From positions 225,164-289,163 of the forward strand of contig JAZGTN010000224.1 in NCBI GenBank assembly GCA_037783415.1: DNA of 64,000 nucleotides, written 5' to 3'. Below are positions 24,087 through 35,000 of the stretch, in pieces. This DNA is from Leptasterias polaris. Its lineage: Eukaryota; Echinodermata; Asteroidea; Forcipulatida; Asteriidae. Numbering within the stretch: position 1 is the stretch's first letter; each line of letters opens with the position of its first letter. A model generated the notes under the pieces. It saw only the letters and a list, made by a program, of their open reading frames with translations, did not search any database and was not told where the DNA came from. Both the position numbers and the translations under genes were made by a program.

Positions 24087-25069
24087 AAATGATGTGCCAT
24101 AGAATTGTTACTATTCAAAGCGTTTTTGTTTCCCTATGGACTATAATATACTAACAAAACACTTTTCAACATTTATCCGAACTGTACAAATGTGAACGTT
24201 TAACCGTAAGATCTGTCACTTAACCGTGTAACCGTCACAGGCTTACGTATAAGCCCGCACACAAACTGTTTTTTTTTTTAAACGTGTAACCGTTTCTGAA
24301 ACAGTTGGTGACCCGTGTAACAGCAGTTTCACTAAACAAACTTTCAAGTAAAAAACCTGTTTACACAACCAGGCATGTGATCAAAAACATTGTGTCTTCA
24401 TTCTTCATTGCAGCATTTTGACTTTGCGCAATCACCCTGCAAAATAAACAAGCATGCGCAATCAAATTGATGTGGACGCCCCTAGCTATAACGTTCAATG
24501 TTTCTTACAAATTATGCTGCACACACAGTTGTATTGAAATAACAAAAGACTTCAAGCTAGCCTGTAAATTGGGAATGATATGTGTGTGTGTTTTATGGGA
24601 TATTGTGCTGTGAAAGTCGTGATCACAGTTATTATTGTCAGCATTACGCGGCACTTTTTGAGTAAATTTTTCAACGTTTAACCGAACCGTAAAAATGTAA
24701 AGGTTTAACCGGATGATCTGTTAACTGTGTAACCGTGTAACTGTGCATCATCGCCCCCATTCGGGGTAGCTATCTGCCCGCGATAAAGATCTCTATAGAC
24801 TGGGCAAGTCTCGCGTGTATCACAACGAGAAAACACGTCACCTCCATGTCAGACGAAGAACATATTTTTTTCTAAAATCAACTCTTTCTTTTTAAATTAA
24901 ATCTATAAAAATATATGTTCAACAAAAATACTCATAACAATTTTGCCTGTCAATTTAAAAATATCACAACATATTTCTCAGTAGGAAAAAGAACCTGTAT
25001 TCCCTGCAAATTTTACAGATTAGGTACCCGGCATAAAATTTGAGTTGTATTTTCATAATTGTAAAATTC

Positions 25070-25860
25070 TAAACTCAAACAAGTGCTGGACCCATTTATG
25101 ACCAGTGTTATGTCGTTTTTTGTAGAATACATAGAGTCATTCCTGTCGTCGACTTACACAAGTCTAAGTTTACTCACACTAATCGAACGTCGTGTTTATC
25201 ATAGTCTTCGCCCAAGACGTCCGTGCTCGATAGTGGATAGTCTGCTGCACTCGGTTACGACTCGTTATAGCGCGCCCTCTTGTGGCTTGAATTAGCCAAA
25301 TATACAACGAATTGTAACTGAGCGTAGTATACACTATCCACTATCGATCCCTGACGTCTTGTGCCAAGACTAAAGCCCGGTTCATACTTCCTGCGAATGC
25401 GAATGCGAAGCGAATTTTGACGTCACAGGGCTGTTTTCGCTGCGAATAATTCGCAGGAGTTGAGCACAAGTCAACTCTTCCGAATTATTCGTTGCGAATT
25501 TGTGACGTCAAAATGCGTATCGCATTCGCATTCGCAGGAAGTATGAACCGGGCTTTAGTGTATCAGCGCTCACTTCCTTATTCAGGTTTCACCGTAAACG
25601 TGGGACGATGTTGCGCGGGTGTGGCATACGCGTTTGCGCTGGGGACCCATTCGCCTGAAAACCACATGTTTCAGGGTTCTAGGCGAACGCAATAATACTT
25701 CGGGAAATCACCATGTATAAAACAAAAAACTTGGTAGGGGTAGCAGAAGGGTAAATATAGAGCCAATTGGGGAAAGGTGTAGAAAAGAGAAATTACCTTT
25801 TCCATGGACATACGGTCAGTGTTGGATTTGGGGGTGAAAAACCAAAATTAACAATATTGT
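25070..25860. repeat. Segmental duplication, copy 2, interrupted
   Basis: Collinear with 22990-23470 up to about 25190 and again from about 25560. The intervening DNA holds CGATAGTGGATAGTCT/CACTATCCACTATCGAT inverted blocks and a MITE, so the insertion is itself nested. Confidence 0.65.
25369..25559. mobile_element. MITE with ~40-bp near-perfect TIRs, 191 bp
   Basis: Ends ACTAAAGCCCGGTTCATACT and, inverted, AGTATGAACCGGGCTTTAGT, continuing as CGAATGCGAATGCGA arms. Between the arms are TGACGTCA-containing segments and a central AATTATTCG inverted pair. It folds almost entirely on itself and is non-coding. Confidence 0.85.
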
Positions 25861-27479
25861 GATAGGTGTAGTAATCTATGATCATGCTGAAAAACCAAAA
25901 TTAACAATTGTGATAGGTGTAAGAATCTATGATCATGTTTCATGTAAATGTTATAGCGCCACCTTGTGTTCAGACTTGACCAATGTCACATGTGCTGAGT
26001 CATCGAATAAAGTAGCCATCAATGAGTGCACATCATGTCTTGACACCAACATTTCAATTATTACAATAGGCACATTTAAAGTCAAAATAAGAGCATGCCC
26101 AAGGTGAATTAATTAGGGCCTAAGTTCTATCTGAAAATCAGACCAACTTTAAAGGTCTGGAGTGCTTAATCAAAACAATAATACACGGAACAGCTTTGTG
26201 TTTGTTGACAAACACCTAATGTCTAGTTAGTTTTGCGTCTGTGTGAGAAAGATTCGTGACGGGGACCCAGCGATACAGGTACTCAATTATATTTAATTTA
26301 AAGACATTGTCATCAATCCATGTTATAGTTTTGAATTACATGCATTTGGATATTAAAAGTACTATACAGTGTTGATAAAGATAACAAAAGTCGCAGACAG
26401 TGTTCATGTTTTGTGTGATCAACTATATGAAATAACAAACCTGCGAAAAATTAATTTGGTTTAATCCGTAGTGTGAGTCAGGACACTCTTGCACAACCAT
26501 GCACAATTCTCACCACAAAAACACATTGTCCTTAATTTTTGTTGTATCAACCGACATCTGCTGTTGCGTTTTGTCAGGTTTCAGATACGCTTTTGTCGAA
26601 TATAACTTCATTTCAGAGAAGCAAATGAAAAACAGTTGTTGTATTATATCATATGAACTTGATAATTACTTAGATGTGACTAAAATTAGACAGTGATGTT
26701 TTTTAATCCTAAACAAATCCTGTATAATATCTTTTAAAGACCAGCTTAAACGTAAGATGGCTACTTGTGATCTATAGCTGAAATGCATTTAAAGTGTATT
26801 CAATCAATAAGGAAATTGAATTCATATAAGATTAAACAGATTTTAATTGTAAAACAATCCAATCCTTTTGAATACCCTTCTCCTGTGATTTTCAGGAAAG
26901 CCTTGCTATGCATCACTCATAACGTCATTTGTGAGAGCTCCATTTTTTAGCCGCTTTGTTGCTTTGTTGGAGCAACATCCCACAAATGACATCAAAGTAG
27001 TGGCCTTTTTATGCACGCCGTCAATATTGCAGAAATGTAACTATTTTTTCAACACCGTGAGGTTAGAGCTTACATTTTAATCGATTTGCGAAATATTCAG
27101 AAGTGTAAAAAATGTCAAAATTACATTTAAATGATTAACAAACACACATTAAGGCTAGTATGCAAGTTTAAATAGCATTGCCTTTAACATTTTTTGCTCA
27201 AGTAGCTGTTGTACATGAAATATTACACTTGGTATCTATACGTTGAAAATGATGTCATAATAATTTCACATATTAGTGTTGAACCATGGAGAGAATGGTT
27301 TAAGCAGCCAGTATTTTAACAGCGCTTCAAACCAAAGCCTACAACAATTGTAACCGTATTTTAAGCGTATTCCTGTCGATTGAAGTATAAATCTTTGAAC
27401 AAGAACCGTTTATAGTTTTGGTTACCCTCGAGGGCAATTGTTGTATTAGTGTAAAACATAACATCTGCAAACTGCGTAA

Positions 27480-27735
27480 GTGACGTGGCCGAGCGGCTAA
27501 GAGCACCGGACTCAAGCTCTAGTGTTTCTGATCATCAGAGTGTGGGTTCTAGTCCCGGCCGGTCATGGCACTTACGTCCTTGAGAAAGATACTTTACCGG
27601 AACTGCTTTGTCATTCGGATGGGACATTATGCCGTATGTCCCGTGTACTAGGATTGATAATGCACTTAAAAGAACCCAGAACACCTATTAAGAGTCAGTG
27701 CAAGCTTGTTAAAGGTGTATCACTCGGTGGTCAGT
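27480..27735 (+). repeat. tRNA-Leu-derived SINE, best-preserved head
   Basis: A-box-like GTGGCCGAGCGGCTAAGAGC, anticodon-arm-like ACTCAAGCTCTAG, a variable arm and B-box-like GGGTTCTAGTCC. The body follows (CCTTGAGAAAGATACTT, GGATGGGACATTATGCCGTA). The tRNA part lacks a clean acceptor pairing and runs straight into SINE body, so it is not called as a tRNA gene. Confidence 0.75.
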
Positions 27736-28246
27736 GCACTGATTGACAATACAATCAAGACGGACTGTTGTGGACACCAACTCCACAATTGACCTCAAAG
27801 GATTTCTTCGTGACAATTCATTTTTGCCTCCGAGCTTCTGTCACCGAACTACATGTTAATCTCTGGGCTGCAACATTTAAAATCTAATTACTTATTTATT
27901 TCAAAAATACTTCCAGCCGCTTTACACAAAAAGGTTAAGGGATCAAGTCCGGTTTAAAGATACAGTCCAATTTACTCCTACTCACATGACTGACAACTAA
28001 TTGAATCTGTCGACCAATCCATACCCCATTACCTCCAAGAACTCATTCATCCATATCAAGCTGAACATGCCATCCATTCCAGCTGTATCGTTCAACCTGT
28101 CCAATACATCACTATAGCACTAATTCACACTACCACCCAGCTGCTAGCTCCAAGTGAGTCTGAACTGCGTGCTTCATATTCACACATTTTTGATGATTGA
28201 CATTGAAAACAAACATTTTTCAAGATCTCTTCTTTACACTGAACAT

Positions 28247-29243
28247 TTAAACTGCGATATTCATAGGTTCAATTGACCTGAAAAGACATGGAAATCTCTC
28301 CGCAAGAATTTTCTTAGCCGTTTGACGAAAGTTCTTATTGAAGAGACAGTTACTAGATGATGACGTTAAACATGCTGTTACTTATTGTCAACCATGTCGT
28401 GAAAAATAGCAGCCATTTTGGGGAAGAGATGCCCAGAGTAGCTTCGACTGATCTTAGAGTAACAAATGGTGCATAGCACCCTGCGAAAGTTAAAGTAACA
28501 ACAAGGAATGTCTTGAAAGCTTTGTTTACATGGTTATTGTTGGCCTCATTGTTACCGTTTTGGTTCAATCGCTGTTCATGGTGGCGACTGATTTTTATCA
28601 AGTGATAGTAAGACGTTGACATCAAAGCTGTTGGAATCATGATTGTCACTAGAAGTATTATTAGGCTGAGAACTGCTGAGTTGTTTTCGAAAAAGCACAA
28701 TTGCTGCTCTGAAAAGAACTTGACTGGTAGTTGGAGCACTATTTTCAGCAAAACTGCAGCCAGCAAACTGAAGAAGGATGTTGAAAGTATAAGCGTTACC
28801 ACTCGGCGTCTGGAACACCACACATGAAACTTGTATGGTCGGGTGACAGCTATGAATCGTTCAATGTTAAGAAATATTAATGACATCACAGACATGGACA
28901 TGGTTATGACTGTATATGTGAGAGAAAGTTTACAAACAACGTCACCAAAGGGCCATTTGTTCATTGCAGATGATATCAAACTTAAGAATGCTAAAAATCC
29001 AACCAGGAGGTCATACACAGCCAGTGATGTCATCAGAACCTTGGTGCTGTCAGCTAAGTTGGTTACACGGCGTGTTACAGCAATGGAAAGAATATTCCCA
29101 GATATAATCAGCAGTGCAATGATGGCAATGAAACAAGTACGGATGGCAATGAAACAAGTACGGAGGGCAATGAGGATTGGGGACAGACCCACCGAGTCTG
29201 TGGATGTTGAGTTCATTGTTAAGCTCCCCGGACTAGTTGACAT
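28247..29243 (-). pseudogene. Rhodopsin-class GPCR, single exon, frameshifted at NPxxY
   Basis: ATG at 29243-29241 follows an in-frame TGA directly. The 296-codon frame runs to TAG at 28353-28355 and covers all seven helices: GN in TM1 (SGNILS), LAVYDLL in TM2, a conserved Cys (VCKLS) before TM3, ERF in the DRY position, Cys in ECL2 (QQLCFF), FAGCYAP replacing FxxCWxP in TM6, and NSMFNVII in TM7. The stop falls where the NPxxY Tyr should be. Removing one base there (the G of TAG) opens a frame reading a C-tail (CLFNKNFRQTAKKIL..) to TAA at 28249-28247. Helix 8 and the tail are thus present but out of frame. The family looks like the lineage-expanded orphan GPCRs of echinoderms; ligand unknown. 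It could be a pseudogene, a polymorphism or a base error. Confidence 0.85.
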
Positions 29244-29689
29244 TCACCGAAACTGCATAAGTTTTAAACTGCAGAGAAACTCATGCTGTGTCGTTGTACT
29301 TGTATTGTAGCCAGAGAGTGTACTCATACTCGTAGACTGTGTAGACTCAGTAGAGTCAGGCTCCGTGTACTTTGTTTTTTCCCCCTTAATAAAGACAGAA
29401 TTCTAGTTTTATTTTATTTATTTGTTTTTTGGGGGGTCGAAATTTTCGGCTATCGTCATGCTCGATCGTGTTCTGTGTTGTGGGGCGTGTTGTGTATGTG
29501 TACGCATTCAACAAAAAGGGCGCGGCGCCAAACGATTGCCGGCAAAACAAAGTTTTACCACCACCATGCACTCCTGTTCGGTTATCCTTCGTCTTACTCT
29601 TTCCTAATCCTAAACTGGCACCCAGTTCAAGTTACTTGTTATAATTACTCGGACTATGACACAAATTATTGCACTGCATGCAGTTCATT

Positions 29690-30272
29690 AGTAATCCGTT
29701 ATAACAAATTAATAATCTGTTATAACGAATTAATAATCTGTTATAACGAATTAATAATCCGTTATAACGAATTAATAATCTGTTATAACGAATTAGTAAT
29801 CCGTTAAAACGAATTACTAATTCGTTATTACGAATTACTAATTCGTTATTACGAATTAACAATTGGCCCATCTCCATGGTGCGACGTACCATGGAGGTTC
29901 TTCCTCCATGGACCTACATGTACTAAGTACGCCCGAGTTCGGATGCGGCGTTCCTGCCATATTATAACCACTGCCGAAATCATCAATTCGGACTCGGCCG
30001 CACAGTCGCACCAATTAACAATTGGCCCACCTCCATGGTGTGACTGTGCGGCAGTGCCCGACCGTCGTTCCTGCCATATCCACATAGCCACTACCGAAGT
30101 CCTCAATTCGGACACAGCCGTACATACGTCGCATCATGGAGATGGGCCAATTGTTAATTCGTTATAACGGATTACTAATTCGTTTAAACGGATTACTAAT
30201 TCGTTAAAACGAATTAACAATCGGCCCACCTCCACGGTGCGACTGAACGGCCGAGTCCGAATTGATGATTTC
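29690..30272. repeat. Inverted arrays of a ~21-bp palindromic unit, left block
   Basis: From about 29698 the unit GTTATAACGAATTAATAATC repeats about five times. It then changes orientation to TACGAATTACTAATTCG and ends in AACAATTGGCCCATCTCCATGG. After two spacers with short palindromes (CCATGGAGG..CCTCCATGG at about 29888-29911), the inverted form ATGGGCCAATTGTTAATTCG restarts at about 30140. The core AATTCGTTATAACGAATT is its own reverse complement. Non-coding. Confidence 0.7.
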
Positions 30273-30299
30273 GTATATGGCAGGAACGCCGAAAAGTTC

Positions 30300-31185
30300 C
30301 ATAATAATAATAATAAATAATAATAATAATAAATCATTTGTAGAGCGCAGAAACTATGTTTATATATTCTACTGCGCTTCAAGAGCTCTTAGATGCTATA
30401 CCACTACACAATGCTATACAATTCAAAGCATGAACATAATATAATTAAATCTATGTTTAAAACAAATAGGTTTTTACTTTAAATTTAAAGCCATCTAATG
30501 ATTGAGACTTTCTAATGTCCACAGGTAGCTTATTCCATAATCTAGGAGCTGCACAAAGAAATGATCGATCACCTAAGGTTACTTTTGTTCTAATTTGGGG
30601 GATCTTCAATGCCAATGTGTCTTGTGTACTACGAAGATTATGACCATGGGTTTGAGATTTTAAATCCAATAATTCAGTAATATAACTAGGAGCTTGACCA
30701 TTAAGCGCTTTATAAACTATCATTAACATTTTAAATTCAATTCTTTGACGTAACGGTATAGGCAACCAATGTAATTCTCTTAACAGTGGTGTTACATGAG
30801 CAAATTTAGGGAGATTACAAATCAATCTTGCACATGTATTTTGAACCCGTTGCAACTTTGCTATCTGTAAGTTTGGTAATCCATACAATAGACTATTACA
30901 ATAGTCTAATTTACTCGTAATGCATGCGTGGACGACAGTTTTCATGCTATCTTGATCAAAGTATTTACGAATGCGCCTCAGATTATAAATCATGTAATAT
31001 GCTGATTTTACATACACTAATAATTTGTGATTCCATGTTCAACTGAGTATCAAATAACACTCCTAAGTTTCTTACGTTATGAGATGGTATTATAGCAGTG
31101 TCACCTACTGATATACTGTTTGACTTGAAGTTGAACTTAGATACCTGACGTGTAGTGCCATAACTCATCGTTGTTGTAGTCAACG
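30300..31185 (-). mobile_element. 5'-truncated non-LTR retrotransposon (LINE) fragment
   Basis: Minus strand. A 186-codon frame (31017-30457) matches the C-terminal part of LINE reverse transcriptases: KLDYCNSLLYGLP, LQRVQNTCARLI, LLRELHWLPI, RIEFKMLMIVYKAL, APRLWNKLPVDIR and a terminal FKVKTYLF. The preceding piece (31183-30983; VRNLGVLFDTQLNME) is in another frame, so one frameshift lies near 31003. The 3' tail GCGCTCTACAAATGATT passes into (ATT)n at about 30300-30335. The 5' end is lost. It interrupts the palindromic arrays. By family knowledge the 3' end fits the CR1/L2 group; this copy cannot move by itself. Confidence 0.85.
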
Positions 31186-31193
31186 GCTATCTG

Positions 31194-31415
31194 CATCCGA
31201 AATCATCAGTTCGCACTCGGCTGTTCAGTCGCATCATGGAGGTGGGCCAATTGTTAATTCGTTTTAACGGATTACTAATTCGTTTTAACGAATTATTAAT
31301 TCGTTTTAACGGATTATTAATTCGTTTTAACGGATTATTAATTCGTTATAACGGATTATTAATTCGTTATAACGGATTACTAATTCGTTATAACGGATTA
31401 GTTCCCGCTGATATT
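31194..31415. repeat. Inverted arrays of the ~21-bp palindromic unit, right block
   Basis: CGAAATCATCAGTTCGCACT and CAGTCGCATCATGGAGG mirror, in inverted order, the sequence at about 30230-30272 left of the LINE. They lead into GGGCCAATTGTTAATTCG and about seven copies of GTTATAACGGATTATTAATTC variants. This is the other arm of the element that the LINE split. Confidence 0.7.
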
Positions 31416-31876
31416 ATATACTTCAGTGGCACGATTGGGCTTTCGTAGTTCATCATGTTTAGCCAGTTTGACTAGAGCATCATGACGGAATGATGACATT
31501 GTCAGTGTGCGACCGAGTGAAACGATTGACAATTTGAACGAAGTTACGACATCCAAATTAATACTTAACTTATAGGCCTAGTAGACAAGGCCTTCTGTAC
31601 AGAATGATTTCTCATTTTGAACACAATAATACAAAGCGTGTTACGTAAAATACTAATTTGAGTATATACCAACCTTAAAGCTTAGTCCATGATCGTGAAC
31701 CAATCCGAATAAATAAACTCAAAAAGTTAGTTTTCGCACCAAACTCTGAGCCGCCATCTTTAAAACTGTTTGTGAAGGAAATCCTTACTCCAATAAGTTA
31801 AACTGAAAAACCTGTGACGTCATTTGCGTCGTCAATTTGTGTGTATTTACATGTGTCGTGCAGGATCGAGCGCATG

Positions 31877-31890
31877 CCGGCCCTAGCAAC
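31877..31890 (+). promoter_or_regulatory. X-box-like (RFX) site upstream of RSPH4A
   Basis: CCGGCC-CT-AGCAAC matches the RFX X-box pattern GTNRCC(0-3N)RGYAAC at 4 of 6 left and 6 of 6 right positions, about 200 bp before the start codon. RFX factors drive many ciliary genes, so the place is apt; the match is only partial. Confidence 0.3.
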
Positions 31891-32088
31891 GAACTGCACA
31901 AGTGATTCAAGTGAACGGTCGAGACCGTCAGATTGGTGAGACAGCTCGTCTAAAATTCATGTAGAAATCATTTCATCTGTTCATTTTGCATGAATAATCG
32001 TTGTTCATCATCACATTAAATTCCATTTTCATTATCTGTCATTTTGTTATTTTAAATATTGTCGATTTTGTGACAAAATTTGGCATTA

Positions 32089-35000
32089 ATGATGTCAACT
32101 AATGCAGAGCAAGCTCCCGTTGAGGAGCAGAAAAACAACGAAGTCGCCGGGGGGACTCCGAAGCCAGCAACTCCGGCAGAATCTCTCGTGTCAGGCAACT
32201 CACCACTTCCAGATATGGCCCTCAATTTAAACCCAAAGGAACAAGAGTTCGTTAACGCCAAGGCATACCTCCTCAAAGCAAGCTCAAAGTCAAATTTAAA
32301 CTTGTAAGTCACATAATATTTACAATTTACACAGTTATATAATCATGTTAATTTAATTTTAATAATCCATTTTGTGTTTGTTATTATTTATTAATAATAT
32401 AAATAATGTGTTGAACTTTAATTTTTGCCAAATGCAAAACATTTACACTTTTGTAAATTTGCTGTTTTCAGGTCTGTTTTGATTTGATTACTGGTATTGG
32501 TAGCTAAATATAAACAAGACTTAGGAATCATCCCATTGGTTCTTTTGAATAGAATCTTTCTTACCTCATATGTACCACTGCGGTTAATTTTTTTTTTGCT
32601 TTTCGTTTAGACTGAAACTTAAGGATTAGCACATCCTGGTTATCCGACCTCGACTTTTTAAGGAGATTCCTTTTTTTGTCACTTGTTTCAAAATGTTGGA
32701 TCCTCCATTTTGATGAATGTTGGACTTTGTTTCCTGTTTTTAAAAAATCCTGTTTAGCCCGCAACTGGCTTTCTAACAAACAAATATTGATGGAGAAAGT
32801 GAAATCGAATACAGCAAATGTGCTTGAAATTTTAAGAAGAAAGAAGTAAAAAGATAGGCCTCTTTGATACATTATTATCATGTTTCTGGACTGTTATCTA
32901 GGGTTAACAATGACCATTCAATCAAATAACTTTTTGTGTGATTTTTTATTTATTTTCTTACATTGAAGGTATGACCACCTTAGTCGAGTGCTTACCAAAG
33001 TACTTGATGAGAGACCAGAAAATGTTGCAGGTAAGATTTGCCTTAGATTTTTAAGGTAATACATTTTTATCAAGTTCACACATCCCCCAAAATACCAAAG
33101 GTATCATGGTACCATCAAATGTTGTTTTTCATTAACTTGTTTGTGTCTTTCTTTGTTCAGCCAAAATTGATTTATAATTACCCAATCAATTTTCATTGTG
33201 GTTTATTACTTGATATTTAAAGAAACAAGCTGTATCCCCTTAAGATGATCTCCATACTGCTGCTTCCAAGGTTGTATCAAAACCTGGGTGTGATTCGTGG
33301 TTATACATTGTAAGGCAATACAAAGTTGAATGGCTTTGACTGGCACCCCCTGTATCAAGGTATTGACAAAATAGGGAGACTGTCAACATAGGGCTGAATA
33401 GTTCAGTAGAGCACTGTCATGTAAATCTGGTGTTCACAGGTTCAAATCCCGTTCTAGTCAATTTTTTTTGTTTACCAAAAATTCATTCATTTAAAGAAAC
33501 ATTAAGTAAGATTAAAAGCTCAGCAGTAATTTTTTTAGTTCACAGTATGCTTAATGCATCAGTTGTTGATTTCAAATAATTTCAAAATGAATTTTTTTCA
33601 GATGTGTTTGAGGACATCAGCAAGGATGTGAAAAAGGCAAAGTTCACGTCAACAGTAGACACAATCTTGGATAAAGTAGACCATTCCACGGAGGTACAAC
33701 TAGCCGAGTCACAGAGGGCTCTGTTTGAGGTGAGACTTTCAACTTCCAAAGTCAAATGATGACATTAAGTTTGTGCAAAGCAACCCTTGTCGGCCGGCAT
33801 GTGTTAAATTTTTTGTTAAGAACAAATAATGTTACTGTTCTAAATGTGACCCGCTCTATCGAAATGAGGAATGTCTCGTAAATCACGTTTACGTGTAACT
33901 CGCCATACAAAAGTTGTTGACAATCGAAATCATGAAAAAAATATCCAAAACCCGATTCCGCGATTTCGGTGGTATTAGGTTAAGCAAAACTTGATCTCTC
34001 TTGTCGTGGTCTTACCTTTAATTAAAAAGATGAATAAATCCACAAAAAGTACGTTTTCCTGAGCATGTTTGTACGCAATTATTTTTTGTCCAGACGGTCT
34101 CAGCTGCCTTCAAAAATCATGAAAAAGGTGTTTAATTCCACTGCAGCGAACGAGCAGTTCCATTCATGTTGGACGACTGTTTTGGTACCATTAAAAAGGT
34201 CATGACCTCAACCGTTCTTTTTTACCTATGATAACATAGTCAGGAGGCCGGAAAACTTATCAATTTACGGCTGAAAACTTGATATTTAGATTAGGCGGGC
34301 TTTACAAAAATCAAGAAACAGAGATCGTTGATTGGATGAGAGGGGACGAGCATGCGCAGTTTGGATGTTTACCTGAAGACGTCACAAAGCTTTCAGCCCG
34401 TTCTGAAGGATTGAAGCCGGTTTTACAGGCGCGCGATATTTGGTTTTTTTTCTTCTATGCGATCGCGCGAGTCTCTCTACACGCACAGTGTAGCCTATCC
34501 TATACTACACAACGTAGTTCAATGTGTTTTGGTGGGTAGGAGATCGAGAGCGTAGCGTGCCGTCGTTTGGGCCCTGCGCAGAGTTGGTGTCGCGGTTGTT
34601 TATCCCTCTGTATGAATTATTCATGAGCTACATGAAGAATCGTTCTATGCGTGTGTGGTTGATCGCGTCGCGCGCGGATAGCTAGCTGTTGTTAAAAACG
34701 ATTATCTAAATATAACACGTCGTAAAAAAATGGAAGTGGCCTCGTCTTATAGACCTTCTTCAATGCCCGATAACTTTGGACTGGAATAAGCTACGGAAAT
34801 AATAAAGACATTGCTAAAAAGCCAGTGAGTTACTTGTTAACGTGGTATGCATAACTCAATTTCCAAAATGTCCGAGACATTCCTCAATTCGATAGAGCAG
34901 GTCACAAATTGTCTTTCTCATTTCAAAAAGCGCTGGCTTTCATTTTACAGAAATGCAAATGCTTTGTAATACAACTCTTTAATATTTATAGAGAATACTT

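Larger units (their letters stand above)
19585..28246. other. Repeat-rich interval between SAV1 and the GPCR
   Basis: This is the upstream side of SAV1 and the downstream side of the GPCR. It contains the elements at 19910-20973 and 21006-21962, a hairpin (22335-22367), a segmental duplication (about 22990-23470 against 25070-25860), MITEs at 23837-24086 and 25369-25559, an AACCGTGTAACCGT-rich repeat in three stretches (23600-23720, 24190-24360, 24660-24750) and a SINE (27480-27735). I found no spliceable coding exon. Confidence 0.65.

Noticed and set aside
27480..27565. tRNA-Leu gene
   Set aside because: A and B boxes are present, but the stems do not close and a SINE body follows directly.
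28831..29310. 159-codon plus-strand frame opposite the GPCR
   Set aside because: Shadow of the GPCR gene; no family resemblance.
29632..30115. Frames reading RYNELLI / RYNRLLI peptide repeats on both strands
   Set aside because: They are plain translation of the 21-bp palindromic array and occur in both directions.
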